Below are positions 1 to 12,462 of a DNA stretch of 64,000 nucleotides, piece by piece. The notes below the pieces were generated by a model that saw only the letters and a program-made list of their open reading frames with translations, was not told the origin of the DNA and did no database searches. How positions within the stretch are numbered: position 1 is the stretch's first letter; the number at the start of each line of letters is the position of its first letter. Source of the DNA: Loxodes magnus. Its lineage: Eukaryota; Ciliophora; Karyorelictea; Loxodida; Loxodidae. Where the stretch lies: the NCBI GenBank assembly GCA_946699065.1, contig CAMPDV010000872.1, positions 1-64,000 of the forward strand, written 5' to 3'. The position numbers and the translations under genes are program-made.

Positions 1-1690
1 TCTAAGCAGAATAAGGAATGAATGTAAGGTCATCTGCCCATGCTCTGCATACGAAGTTTATATTATGTAGATTTTTGCCTAGTTGTGTGATTTTTACTGC
101 AAATGTCTGATTACTATATCATAATATAGGAGTGAGAATACAGGACCATGTGTCTTCCTTGCATAACTTCATTGTTATAATGAAGTCTGCGAGAATCTTG
201 GTAATCTATGAGAAAAGAAGAATTAATGTTATTGTAGAAAGACTCTAGTGCCAGTATCAATTCCAGTTGTAGTTTTAATCTCCTAAGATGTTGAAAAAAT
301 GTTTTTCTCCTCAATGCTGTCAAACATCTTTGTTAGCCTTTTCCTCCATCTCTAATAGAGGTCAATAATCTGATGCAATGATCATATTTAGATGCAGCTG
401 TTTCATTTTGAGGAATCCCAATTAAGCTGGAAGTATGATGTTACGTTCTAAAGAATTTTGTAAGTCCTTTCTGTTAAAGCCTTTTAGAAGATCATTAGAT
501 AAGTATTAATAAGCGAAATTGGTTCTCTGTTTTTTCAACCATTCTTACTATCTTCTTTGAAGATAGGGATGATGATGGAAGTATTCAGTTTTTATGGAAT
601 TCTTTAAAAATTTTAACATATTATTGATAAAACAGTACATTATTAATTGTATCTCTTCTCCAGCACACTTGATAAATTCACTCTTTATTTCATCTGGTCC
701 AGCTGCTTTGTCGTTGGAATATACTCAATGATTTTTTGAATTTCTTAAATTTGAAAAAGTTAAAAATTTTATAAGTGAGAAGATGGGCAATTGATAAGTT
801 AAGGTTCTCTATAAATGAGCTCTATTTATCGCTTACTGAACTCAATTTGTTTCTTTTAATTTTTTTATATTTTTTAACACAAAAGCTTCTCAAATTTAAT
901 AAATGAGTCCTAGATTTCTTGTTAAAATTCATTTAGTTCCTTATTTTAGGCTTGATAATCTTTTTTGCATAACAGAAAATTGTTTCGATGTTTCTATTGA
1001 GTTTGAGAAATTTGCCTTTAGCCTGAAGCTTTTTCCACTTCCAATAAGATTGCATACATTTGTTCCTAAGTTTTCTAGATATAGAATAAGCTTCTATTAC
1101 CGCTTATTGATTCTTTCTTACATAAATAGCAATCTCTTGCACTCCTAATTTTCTCTTTTCGCAGCTATATATTTCATAATGATATCCTAAGGGAATTTAT
1201 TGTAATTATTACTTTATATGACTTTTCCTATAGTGTTCATTATATTATTCTAAAGTAAGTTGTGGTGAAACTATATTATGGGTCTAAGTTGTCTTAATCT
1301 ACAGTCAAAAAATAAGAAAAATTTACTTAAAACTGACTTTAGTAATTTTATCTGTCCATTGGATCAAGTAGCTTATCTATCTTATAGAGTAATGGCTGTT
1401 ATTTTGGAATACTTGTGGTTGCATTATAAGTTAGAATCCCAGCTATAGGAATATGATCTGTTATTAGTTGATCGTAGTGGGCCTAGAAATTATTAAATTA
1501 ATAAATATCAAATGTTTAGTTGCCAATATGTAGTCATTACAGTAATATTAATGATTAGCTCTATGAAGAAACATATTAACTATAGGACCGATCCAAGTTA
1601 TTTTATCCCTTTGGAAGGTGGTTGGCATTTTTATAAAATCGCTGGAAATTAACGTAAAATAAAGAGAGAATACAGGTCATTCTGCGCCCG
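1..1690 (-). mobile_element. decayed LINE, APE endonuclease to reverse transcriptase, 3' part beyond window
   Basis: Remnant of a non-LTR retrotransposon ORF2 read on the minus strand with TAA/TAG as Gln. In protein order: the end of an APE-type endonuclease with the TDHIPIAG block (TDH at 1453-1461, the family's SDH motif), a linker, the RT block KAAGPDEI (686-709), the IIPIFKE...PISL block, and the catalytic ADD triplet in RAWADDLTF (ADD at 29-37). The reverse transcriptase copies the element's own RNA at the nicked target. It is broken: at least two frame changes, plus an in-frame TGA (535-537) just before PISL. The upstream catalytic half of the endonuclease is not seen, so it is probably 5'-truncated near 1690. 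It resembles the REP family of Tetrahymena LINEs, but the family name is inference. Confidence 0.88.
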
Positions 1691-4140
1691 AGCGGAGGAT
1701 TTAAAAAGAATACAGTCTTTAAGAATATTGCAAAGAAAAGCAAACCTCACAAAATCCCTTCAAAAGATAGATAGACATGAAACGTCTTTTAGCAAAAAAA
1801 TCTCCCTTCAGTTTATTTTAATTAAACTAAATTAAAAATGGAAATAAGCTATTTTATAATAAAAATTAGTTTAAAAGTAGAAAAACGATATAATATATAG
1901 TAAAAAAATATGTAAATTAGATTAAAAAAGTAAAAATAAGATAATAAATATATGAATAAGGAAATAAATTAGCAATTAATTATATAAATAATAAATAAAT
2001 TTATATGCAAATATTTTAAATTTAATTAAAAATTATAAAGTCAGACTATAAATTATATAATATTAACTCAAACTTAAAAAAAATGAAATTAAAGATAATT
2101 TAAGGTTGAGAGTAATTAAAATATTTGTATATATAACTAAAGAACTTAAGTAAAAATAAATTAAACTGCAATATAGTAAATTTATTTAAAAATTAATAAA
2201 AATATATATTAAATTAAAATAAACATTATATGATCATTAAAGAACTAACTTTCTGTCAAATTTTAATATTTAAATTACTGTTATTCTTTAAGATATAACG
2301 TTTTTGTATAAAAGGATTAAAAAATGCCAAGGATAAAAAAGTTAAATTCTCTAATTTAATTTAGATATCTAATTCAAGTGCCACAATATTACTCTTTGCT
2401 TTCTTCTATACTAATTCTATTTTCTTTAATTTTATCGTAGCTTTTGAAACTATTAATTCGACGCAAATAAGAAAATCTTAGCTAGAACTATAAGTAGGTC
2501 AATAAGACATAATTATGAAATATCTTTGCAAATAGGAAGAAACAGACTCAAGATTTATAACTTAAAAATGTGATTAAATAAATCATGAAATTAGCAATAA
2601 AGCCAGACTAACCAAATCTAAAATCTAGTTTAAGGAAAAAGAATACCAAAATGTACAAATAGGTCAGATAGTTAAGCTGTAAAAGGAATAACTTATTATT
2701 TTACAGTCAAGGTGAAATATATAGGTGAAAGCAAATAGAAAACATTTAGTTATAAGAATAAAAGAAAGAAAAAATTCATTTAGAACTTTCGATGAAAAAT
2801 CTATACATAAATTATATAATTTTTTATCCTTAAAAAATTAGATTAAAAAAGTAATCAAAATATAAAATAATTTGAAAAAAGTATAAGGAAAATAAAAAGC
2901 TTAATGTAATGGCCTAAAAAAGACAATAGGAAAAAAGGAATATATACGACTAAAATTAATTATAAAAAGAACTAGGAAAACCCTTAAATTTTGGAAAAAA
3001 AAAAGATAACATTTTTTAATAAAATTCAAGCAATAAAGATTTATGGACACGGAGTTAAAAAATGTCAAAATCATAAAAAATTTTTTTGATATTTATAATA
3101 AAAAGCATTTTATAATTATTTTAAAAGTATACAAAAATATAAATTGAAAACTTATAGTTTATTATTTTTATTATTACAACTTTGAATTAAATGAAACTTT
3201 ACTATATTAGTTACTATTAAATAAATATTAAATTTATTAAAGGATTAAAAATAAAAAATAATTTTCAATGCATTTAAATTAAATAAAATAATTTTCTAAA
3301 TATCTTTTTGAAGTTTTCAATCAAATATAAAAAATTTAAATAACGAACTTAGAGTAAGTAATAATTCAGCAATTGGAAGAATGACATTTCAAATTCTTAG
3401 CTTTATGACTTATTTCTTTTATAGCTTCATTATTAAGGAATTTTCTATGAAGTTTAAGAACGAAGAAACTTTTTAAAAGTTCATCATCGAGAAAAAATTG
3501 TAGTTAAAACGGTATTTTAAATATATCTTTTTATTAGCAGTTGATGATAAATAGCATTTCAATAAATTTTGTAATCTCTAAAATTTTGACTAATAAGAAT
3601 GTTAATTTCTCATTTTTGTTAAATTAACTTAAAAAAAGATCTATACACTTAATATAATTTAAAAGAATTTTAATCTTAAAATTAAGAATAAAATACATCA
3701 AAGTGAAGATTATACCAAATTAATTTTTTTAATCATTTTTGATTTTCTTTTTTACCAAATTGAAAATATTAAAATATAGTTCAAAATTTCATAAAGTTTA
3801 GTTTCTCTTTATAGGAATAATATTCTTTTTTACAAAAAGACAAATAAGAAAACACACTTTAAAGACAATTTGAAAAATAGAAATTTATAATTTTAAAGTT
3901 TTCTAGTAGAAATATTTGGAAATTAATTCCATTTTAAATAGTAAATCTATAATATTTATTAATAATAACTAAAAAACTTATTGATAAAAAATAAATTTAA
4001 TTAGAAGCATTCATATTGTATTGAAAGATTCATGATACAGTAAAAATAATTTAAGATGAAAATATTCATAAATTTTTAAGATAAAAACTAAGGCTAGCAA
4101 ATATAATTAAAATTAATATTATTATCATTATTTGAATAGA
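1691..4140. other. AT-rich interval without recognisable gene
   Basis: Very AT-rich DNA with long A and T runs. I see no conserved protein motif, RNA gene or tandem array on either strand. Confidence 0.6.
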
Positions 4141-4145
4141 AAAAA

Positions 4146-5112
4146 ATGGAAGGATAAAGAATGACACACAAAAACTCTCCTAAGAAGAGAGAAGAAAATT
4201 GAAGGAGCCTAACAAGCTATAGCCCAACCCTAGTAGCAAGAAACTTTCAGACCTTTCAATAAGTACCCTTACACCTAGCTAGATACTCCCCCCGACCGCA
4301 AAAAGTCAAAAAAAAATCTAATATAATAAAGATCGTTAAGTCAATTCTAGATCCCGCAATCACAAGAGAAAGACTAGCTAATAGTCTAAAGTTAACAGAA
4401 ATGATGCAAAATCTCAAGGTGGAAAAAAATATGAAAAAAGCAATTATTAGGTAAAAGCATGCAAAATTCCGCAAGAATACATCTTCGATTTGAACGGAAG
4501 ATACAGTTACTTCAAGATGAGCTTGCAACTCTGAAGATAGATATGGACAGCCAAGCAAACTATTTCCGAACAAAAAAAAATGGATATGATCCATGAAACG
4601 GCAACGAAGTCAAAGTAGCAATCTCTTCCTTAAACTTCCATAGTTGAAATAGACCTGATGGAGCTGGAAAACTCTCATCGCTCCGAAAATCTGAAAACTC
4701 AACTCCCCAGCTCAAAAGACTCGGACTAAGAAGAAAAACAAATGCTACACATGTTGCTCAACTGGATACTTTTATCTCAATTTTCCGGAATTTCAAAGAA
4801 GGTAGAAATAATATTGGGCTAAATTCTACTAGCAAGAGTAACGGAAAAGAAGGCAAAGATGCTAAAGCAATAAGATATATTTCACACTTTAGGGGAGATT
4901 CTATAAAAAAGCCGTCAAGACAGAATCAAGAAACATAAGTTTTGAATGAGAAACCTATTCTAAAAAGATCCTAATCCTCCTGATTTTGATGACCTATCCG
5001 GAATACCAGCAAAACCCTTTCGTCTTTAGCAGGAAAAGACGTTAATCGATAAGAGGTTGAAATACCGGAAAAAATATTTCTTGACTTTTCTCCATCTATT
5101 ATTATTATTATT
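4146..5112 (+). pseudogene. ORF1-like repeat-family fragment A
   Basis: A clearly less AT-rich block. Read with TAA/TAG as Gln it gives a Lys/Glu/Gln-rich, probably coiled-coil protein spread over three frames (for example MELENSHRSENLKTQL), ending in a VEIPEKIFLDFS block. A closely similar VEIPEN or QIPEN block ends the fragments at 10.4 kb and 20.9 kb, which is the main evidence for one repeat family. LINE ORF1 proteins are small coiled-coil RNA-binding proteins, so a LINE ORF1 is the best guess, but no RT lies next to it. An (ATT)5 microsatellite directly follows at 5098-5112, as is common behind LINE 3' ends. Confidence 0.5.
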
Positions 5113-5773
5113 AAGAAAATCTCATTTTTTAATACATTTTACAAGTTTTTTAAAATAATATGTTAAATTGCTAATTTTTTGTTCACCAAGCAATATAAGT
5201 TTAATTAAAAATATATAATAATTATCTATTAAATTTATCTAAAGTTAATTAATATTTGTGTATAGTTTAAACTAATTAAAAAATTAAAGGTCAAGAATCA
5301 TTAAGGTGCTAAGTTAAGGAAGATTTTTGTTCTTAATGAATTAAGAAGTTTTATTATTTAAATAATTTGGATTTATTATGTATGCAGAGGTAATAAAGTT
5401 TTAATTAATCAGTTACTTTATCTATATTTATACTAATTAATATCATTAATCATTTTCAATTTATTTAATCTTTTTTCTAAATTTTTTAAAATTAATGCTA
5501 GAATAAATATTATAATTGATCTATTTGCTAAAGAATTTTTCCTTTTTATATTTTTTTTATGTTTTTTTAATTTAGTATTATTTAAGATTTGGAAATGCTA
5601 TTTATTTAACTTTTATTTCTTGATAAGCATACTTGTTGCTATTAATTGTAAAATAATTCTTAATATAATATTTAATAAATATAATAATAATAATAATAAT
5701 TTATAGAAATTCCCCTTTAATAAGATCATCAAAGTTTTAGTTAAGTTTTATTAATAATAATATACAGTTAAAA
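5113..5773. other. AT-rich interval with (AAT)n run
   Basis: No gene seen. A trinucleotide run of about seven ATA/AAT units lies at 5680-5702, shortly before the next ORF1-like fragment. Confidence 0.6.
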
Positions 5774-6570
5774 ATGGCTGGAATAAGAAAAGGCTTTCGA
5801 GATGCCAAAGAGTTAAAGAAGTCAAGAGTCGGTGGGGACTCATTAAGTAACTCCTCCGCACAAGCCTTTGAAACACGACTATGAAGCAGGACTAACCTAA
5901 AACAAAGTCCTGAATAAATAGAAATTAGCCAAACCTAATATCACCTTAAAGAATCAGACCTTTCAAGGTACAAGAGGAAGATTATTACTAAGTTGATTTT
6001 GAAGAATAGGATGTCCCTTACAACGTCGAAAAACTATATAACTTATTGGGAGCTCTAAGGTTTGAAGAATTCAGAAATGCGGGGAGAGACTTGAATAAGT
6101 CTCGCAAGAACCATTAGAGTTCCAAGAAATGAATCTGTTATCTATTACCTCAAGGAAGAGATCACTAAGATGAAAGGATCCTAAGTGGAGTTTCCTGGAG
6201 TGACAGCTAATTTCCAACCTCAACTCCAACTTCGACCTTAGATTTAGCTGGATAAGATGGAGGCAATACTCTCCGTCCTTGCTGTGGAAAAAACCTAAAG
6301 AATAACAGCCAAGACAAAAAAGAGTGCTCAAAAAATATTATTACTGTATGTAGACGAATCACCTAATAAGACAATGTTTAGAGTTCAAAAGTTCAAAGCA
6401 AAAAATCAAGAGAATTATGGAAGAGGACTAGCCAAGATATATTACTCGAATGGATAATTCTACAGGGAAAATATATTCAAGAAACTGGCAACTCCAAGAG
6501 GAACTTTGCCTTTAGCAATGATTTAGACAGATCCCTCTCAGCTTTTTAGCATAAAAATGAGAGGTTAAAT
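5774..6570 (+). pseudogene. ORF1-like repeat-family fragment B
   Basis: Starts at an ATG (5774) giving MAGIRKGFRDAKELKKS; this frame meets TGA at 5882-5884 after 36 codons. Coding-like sequence then continues in other frames over about 700 bp, with Lys/Glu/Gln-rich stretches and a late YYSNGQFYRENIF block. That block resembles FYPSGGQIYKPKW of the minus-strand fragment near 10.5 kb. Broken by several frame changes. Family as for fragment A; function inferred only from the family resemblance and the LINE-rich surroundings. Confidence 0.5.
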
Positions 6571-8870
6571 TTCATTAATTAATAAAAATATAAAAGTTTT
6601 ATTAATCAGTTTTTTAATGAAATATATCTTGTTAATTCCTAAATTGTTGATAGATTTTTTTATCTTTCTTTTTTAGTTAAGTTCTCTTCTAGCTCTTTTT
6701 AAGAATATTCTACTTGTAACTCTTTTATCGTTTTCTTAATTTTTATCTTATTTGTTTTTCCTTTTTGATTTCATGTAATACTATTTCATAATGAAATTTT
6801 CTTCTTTAAATTTAATTTTCTCGTGAGCGATATTGTAACACAGTTTGTTCCCAAGTCTTTTTTTTCTATTATTTACATTTCTAATTTATCAGCACTGTTT
6901 TGCCACATTTACTAACCTTTTACAGAATCAACATCTTAATATAGGTCTCTAATTATAAATGTAAACTAACTTTTACTCTTTCTTAATATCCATAGAGTCT
7001 TCATTTATTTAGTTTTATTGGGATTTATTATCCAAGAACAGCTGCTAAATCTACTTTTAAGTAGTCAGAAGAGATATAATTAATTTAATAAATTATAGTA
7101 TTTACAAAATAAATTTTGAATTGCTATATTTCTATTTTCTTTCTATCTTTTTTAATTTTGTAAGCTTTTGATCCATTCTTCAAATAATTAGATTATTTTA
7201 ATTTAATTCCTAATTTATTGTTCTTGTGTTACTTTCTTCAATTTTATTTTAATGTAGTCGCATACTTAAAACTTTTTCTTCTTTGAGTATTAAATGTTAG
7301 GGGTTACATTTAGTAAGCTTTTATAATTAATTTTATTTTAAACTTTTCTTATTTTCTAATTTTGTTTATTTATCTTATAATGCCTTTAAATAAACATATT
7401 CTACTTTAATTAATTAAATATAAGTAATAGTAATAATATAATATGATTAAGTAACTGTATATTGTAGTAATGATATTTTACTAAGAATACTAAATTTATA
7501 TATATATTTAATTCCTAAATTAGTTATAAAGTTTAATATTAAGTATTGCTTTTAGTTTTTTATATTAATAGCAGATTATCAAAGTTTCTTTTATTTATGA
7601 GACAATAAATCTAAAAATAGAAGTTAGTATTCTTTTATTGTTTAGACAGAAACTAATTTAGTTATTAATTCTCTATGTCTCATTTATATGCTTTGCTATA
7701 TTTTATTTAAAATGCTTATATTTAATATATAAGTATTTACTGTCATAGATATATGCTACCTTTATAATATTTTATGTCTCTTTTAATAATAATGCATAAT
7801 AAAAGAGTAATCAATGCTTACAATTAGATTTTCCTTAACAAGTACTTAGTAAAGTATAATGTTCCTATTAATTTATGCAAAACTAAGAATATTAAATATT
7901 AGCTGCTAATGAATAAGTGTTTAATAACTATAGTTTAAGAGAATAGAAAAGTTTAATAATCAAAATACACCTGCCCGTCATCTATTTCTTTCATATCATT
8001 CTATTTTGTTTTTGCAAATAATCCATTTTTTTCTTAAGGTTAATTAATCTTATTTACTGTAATTAATGGTTACATATATGCATAAATCTAATTAAATCAC
8101 TTTAGAATAATTTCCAAATAATTTAATATTCTTATTTTGCATTTTCATATCTCAAAACTTTAGTTTTAAGTATTTTATTGAAAAAATAACAAAATATATA
8201 CCATTGTTTTTTTTTCAATTTAATGAAAAATCCAGAGAAGAAATATATATAATCTCATTTTATTATAAACGTATTTTTCTAATATTATTTAATACTTTTA
8301 ATTATTTTTAATTCTTTTATGAATAGGCCAATTAATTTTTCAAAAATGTTCTTATTAAATAAAAATCTGATCGAAAAAAAATTTAAATATTTTTATGATT
8401 TAAAATATTTTATCTTAATTTTATTTAGATTTTATTTTTATTTAGTTTTCTTTCATTAATTTTGTTAAATTTTTATAATTGAAAGTAAACTTTTTTAAAA
8501 TTAAAATTAAAAGTTTTTCACTTAAAACTTATTTTTAATATTTTTAATATTTTTTATATTGAAATATTTTTATTTTTTTCTTTTTAGGTTTTAATTTTTT
8601 GTATTTCAAAATTTTTTAATCTTATACTTTCTTTAATTTTTACTTGCTTCACTTATATATTTTTTAATAGTATTTATACTTTAATTTTTTCAATAATTTT
8701 TAAATTATAGAATTTTTTTCTTTACTATTTGAATTTTTAACTTTAAAATTAAAATTTCGATATAAAAATCATAAAGAAAAATTTAATGAAAGCAAATATA
8801 AAATTGGTTTATCTTATTAATATAAATAAAAAATTTAAAACTTGGATTTTTTTGATGATATTTTAATCTC
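6571..8870. other. AT-rich interval without recognisable gene
   Basis: Pyrimidine-rich and T-rich stretches dominate, especially 8100-8860. No motif-bearing frame, RNA gene or array found. Confidence 0.6.
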
Positions 8871-8874
8871 TTAT

Positions 8875-9690
8875 CCGCAACCTCTGGATTGTTCTAGAGA
8901 TTAAATTCTAAAATTTGAAAATCTCTCAAACTCTTCTCCTTGATATGTATTTTATCCTTGAGGGTATCTTTTACCTAGATAGTGCTTGGTACCTATTTTC
9001 TTATACATTTTCCCGAATTTGTTGCATTATCTATTTCTCTTTTTCTTTTTATTTGATGATTTCTTTTCTTTTTGTTCTCCAGCTTCTTTAGTTGTTTTAG
9101 AACTATTATTTAAAGCTATAAAATTTCTAGCTTTTTTTTATATTCGCGTTTTAGAGTTACGTAGTAATATCTTTTCATTTCTCGTTTAGGCTTAAACCTG
9201 TAGTTTTTTAACCTTCGATTATCATTGGTTTATTTTACTATTCCTTTATTTCCATTTAACGCTGCAATTTTGTTGATTTATTATATTTTTTCTATATTTT
9301 TGCTAAATTCTTTCTACTTCTATTGCTAGTTTTATGATTGCTTGTTCTGTTCTTGTGAAATATTTCAGATGACTTAAGATCTCTTTCTTAAGTCATGAAT
9401 CTTTATTCTTTCTCATCTACTATTTCAAGTTTTTCCAAAAATCTCTTATTGTCTTTCTTTATTTTTTAACTTTTCTGGAGGTCCAGCTCCATTTTATCAG
9501 CTAGCCATAGCTTATTTACTGCTTTGTGTAAAGTTGGAGTCTCCCGAGTTTATAATATTTTGCTTATTTTCTAGGTTATCTTCAGTGAAGGAACTTTTTA
9601 TTTAAGGGCAACTTTTTAGGAATCCATTCTCAGGTTCTAGTTTTTCTAAGATGTTATTAACATCTGTTTTCTTAATATCTATAATTAACT
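8875..9690 (-). pseudogene. ORF1-like repeat-family fragment C
   Basis: On the minus strand a Lys/Glu/Asn-rich coiled-coil-like protein reads over several frames: DVNNILEKLEPENGF near 9650, then LADKMELDLQKSQKIKKD and following residues near 9480, and KDTLKDKIHIKEKSLRD near 8930. The composition matches fragments A, B, D and E, though the terminal IPEN block is not seen here. Broken by at least two frame changes. Oriented opposite to the next fragment, which begins about 90 bp away. Confidence 0.42.
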
Positions 9691-9779
9691 TTTCAAAGCT
9701 CAAGTATTTAATTATTTATACTATAATAAATATGTAAAAAATATTAAATCTGACATTTAAATTAATAAAGAAGAAGTTG

Positions 9780-10440
9780 ATACAAAAAAGATAAAAATAG
9801 AAAAAAGCTATTTATTCATATAAGTTAATGAAGAGACTAAATATAACAGTAGAAAAAGTCAAATATCTGCATGAAAGTGAGATCTATACCCATTTAAAGT
9901 ATATCACAAAACAAGAGAATACAAACTAAAATTTAGCAATAAAAGCTAACAGAACTGGGAGATAGACATGAAAAAGTATAAGAAAAATTGGCAAAAATGC
10001 AATTGAAAATCAAAAATGACAAACATAAAAGCAGGAAATAGAGGATAAAATTGATCTGGAACAAGATAATTCTCCTGTACACTCAATAAATTATCTTATT
10101 TTATTTTCGAAGAAATGCTATTTCTTGCAGAAGCGAAAAACACCTTTATCAATAGTCCTAATTTTTCTATAATAGGTAGAACTTATTGAGAAGAGAGATA
10201 CTGATTAGAAAAGAAAATATCATAATATTTTAGGAAGATGTTCTGCTATCCCTAGAGAATTATATATTAGAAGAAATTGACACTTAATCGGAAATTAGAA
10301 CAGTAGAAAAGAGTAGATTGGAGAGTAAAGTAGTTCTATCATTGATAAAAATCGGACTACTTGGAAATGGGTTGCAAATCCCAGAAAATGAGTAACTTCT
10401 TACATTTAACCTATTTTAATGCCAATGTTCCTTTATAATT
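9780..10440 (+). pseudogene. ORF1-like repeat-family fragment D
   Basis: A plus-strand ciliate-code frame runs about 200 codons and ends with GLQIPENEQLLTFNLF, the shared C-terminal block of this repeat family (compare VEIPEN in the fragment at 20.9 kb). The middle is Lys/Gln/Glu-rich (LTELGDRHEKVQEKLAKMQ). No start codon with context could be fixed. Probably a LINE ORF1-type protein; the function is inferred. Confidence 0.48.
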
Positions 10441-10489
10441 ATTTTAAATATATATATTACTAAATTAAAAAGTTTAAATTGGAGTTTAG

Positions 10490-11170
10490 TGAACTTGGAG
10501 GATTTTCAACCTCGTGTTCACAGGACCAGTTTGATAACCTGGCTGGAACCAGCTCCCTTCAGAACTCATTCTTCAGTCGCCTTGGATTGTGTACCACTTC
10601 GGCTTGTAGATTTGACCTCCTGACGGATAAAATTAGTTACAGAATTCTCGTCTAATCTTATCCTAATATTAGTACTACTACTGTTGCTGCTTGCTGCTTT
10701 CTTCAAGCACAGGTGTTCTCTGCTTCAGCAATCCCATTTACGTTGAAGAAAGTATTTTGCTCTCGATCGTAGATTTCCCAGAAGCTTTCTTTTTATTCCT
10801 TGAGCTCATTAACTTGATTTTTTTAGAGCTCTATTCTCTAATCGTAGCTTCTTTACTTCCTCCTTCAGGTCAGAGAATGCGACTAAAATTTATGCCTGTT
10901 CTTCCTGGAACTATGGCATCGCAAACTCTCGCACGGCTGCTGCTTCTTGCGTCTCCAGTACCTTTCTAGGTCCTTCCTCTTCAGTTGGTGTCATCGGGTT
11001 AGCCTTTTTGCGCTTTTGTCCCATCTTTTAGGTTGGCCTAGAAGTTCCTAGTTGAATCTACTATTCTTGAAGGTTTTGAGAAGAAGATTATTTCTAGGAA
11101 GAAGACGTGTTAGTTAGAGATGAGGGTTGTTACTTTCTGTGTCCTTTTTAGATGGTATAAAAGTGTTTGT
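10490..11170 (-). pseudogene. ORF1-like repeat-family fragment E, with intact N-terminal frame 10806-11024
   Basis: The GC-richest member. An ATG frame at 11024-10806 encodes 72 residues beginning MGQKRKKANPMTPTEEEG, with a basic N-terminus and then a charged helical stretch (SDLKEEVKKLRLENRALKK) typical of a coiled coil. Coding continues in shifted frames to FYPSGGQIYKPKW and GYQTGPVNTRLKIL, ending near 10490. One TGA falls after TIQGD. It is broken but much less AT-biased than its surroundings, so it may be a younger insertion. The family resembles LINE ORF1 proteins; no nucleic-acid-binding domain was identified. Confidence 0.52.
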
Positions 11171-11391
11171 TGAAGCGTTTGTAGCATTTATATATTTAAT
11201 TTTAATTATATTAATTAAAAAATTAGAATTTATTAATTTTAGAATTAACTAAAGTCTCTTTAATTAAGTAAAATACTTATTACTATATAGTTAGTCTAAG
11301 CTATAGAAGGTTATAGATCTAGTTATGATTATACCTTATATTGAGAAATCATTTTTATCTTATTATCAAAATATAAACTATAAATGCTAGT

Positions 11392-12222
11392 ATGAGCAAA
11401 TGGACAAGAAATTTAATGTCTCTCAACTATTAAAGATATAAAAGAAACAGACTACTTGTTATTAATATCTAGTTACCCTATATTTCTAAGATACAATAAA
11501 TATAAAGCTGGTATATAGAAGAAAGATTGAAATTAGCAGTTAGAAGATAGAACAAATTAAATGAAGATTAAGTTTAAATATCTATTTAAGACATAGAACA
11601 GCAGCATAAATTAATAATTTCTAAAGAGTTATACAAATCTTTTATGACCAGTCAATTTACTCTTAATTAGAATAGCAAATAAAGAATAAGAGCAAAGTAA
11701 AATAGTATTAATAGCTAAGAAAACTTAAATTGGGAAGTGTTAAATTTATAATCTGAAAGAAGAGATTTTAGATTTAAAGAAATCGTATAAACTTTTAGTT
11801 AATTTAAAAATATTCAAATTGTAACTTCTGCATCTAATCTAAGCTATAAAAGCTTCTTTTATAATGCAAATTACTTTTAGCTTTATTAAACTAGTGAAAT
11901 AAGTCTTTTAAGTTTTTCCAAATAATAATCTTTAAAACTCCTCATTCTAAAATAAAAATTTCTTCAGAAAGGTAAAATGAAAATAGAAGCCTTAAAGCGA
12001 TTATTTTTATACCTGAGCATTGAAAGTTATTAAAGAAGCATTCGTGCTTTTAACAAAGAAATTCTTAAATCTTACGGAAAAAGATTAGAAGATATTGAAG
12101 ATATAAGCCAAAAATAAAAATATTCTAATAAATAATTAATAAAAAGGATTATCTAACTTAAATTATTGATCTTTATAGAGTTTAAAGAAAGGCATCCGTT
12201 TATTGAAATATAATACTAATGA
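11392..12222 (+). CDS. uncharacterised 276-aa protein, uninterrupted in ciliate code
   Basis: From ATG 11392 to TGA 12220-12222 the frame stays open for 276 codons with many TAA/TAG read as Gln; the preceding in-frame TGA is near 11322. The product is Lys/Gln/Ser-rich, starts MSKWTRNLMSLNYQRYKRN, and has a charged C-terminal part (NKEILKSYGKRLEDIEDISQ) suggesting helices or a short coiled coil. There is no signal peptide, convincing membrane segment or known domain. It converges on the minus-strand surface-protein gene, with about 240 bp between stops. An open run of this length is unlikely by chance but not impossible at this AT content; introns could not be judged. Confidence 0.5.
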
Positions 12223-12462
12223 AATGTATAATTTTCAAAATTAAAATGCTTCTATTATTCTCTTAACATAATGCCTTTCTAATATTAATCTCAAATATTA
12301 TCTTGCTTATATCAATTAAGTAATATGAACTATAATAATAATCAAGTAGATAACCTTAAAGCTTAATTATCTAAAATTAAAATTAGTTAAAAGATGCTTT
12401 ATTATATAATTATTTTTTAATTAAATTATTGAATTAAATATAGGGCATAATCAAAAATCTAT

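Noticed and set aside
4256-4594. Minus-strand 112-codon standard-code frame
   Set aside because: Antisense to the plus-strand ORF1-like fragment A; it has no motif of its own.
10691-10969. Plus-strand 92-codon standard-code frame
   Set aside because: Shadow of the minus-strand ORF1-like fragment E, whose reading (MGQKRKK..., coiled coil) is far more protein-like.
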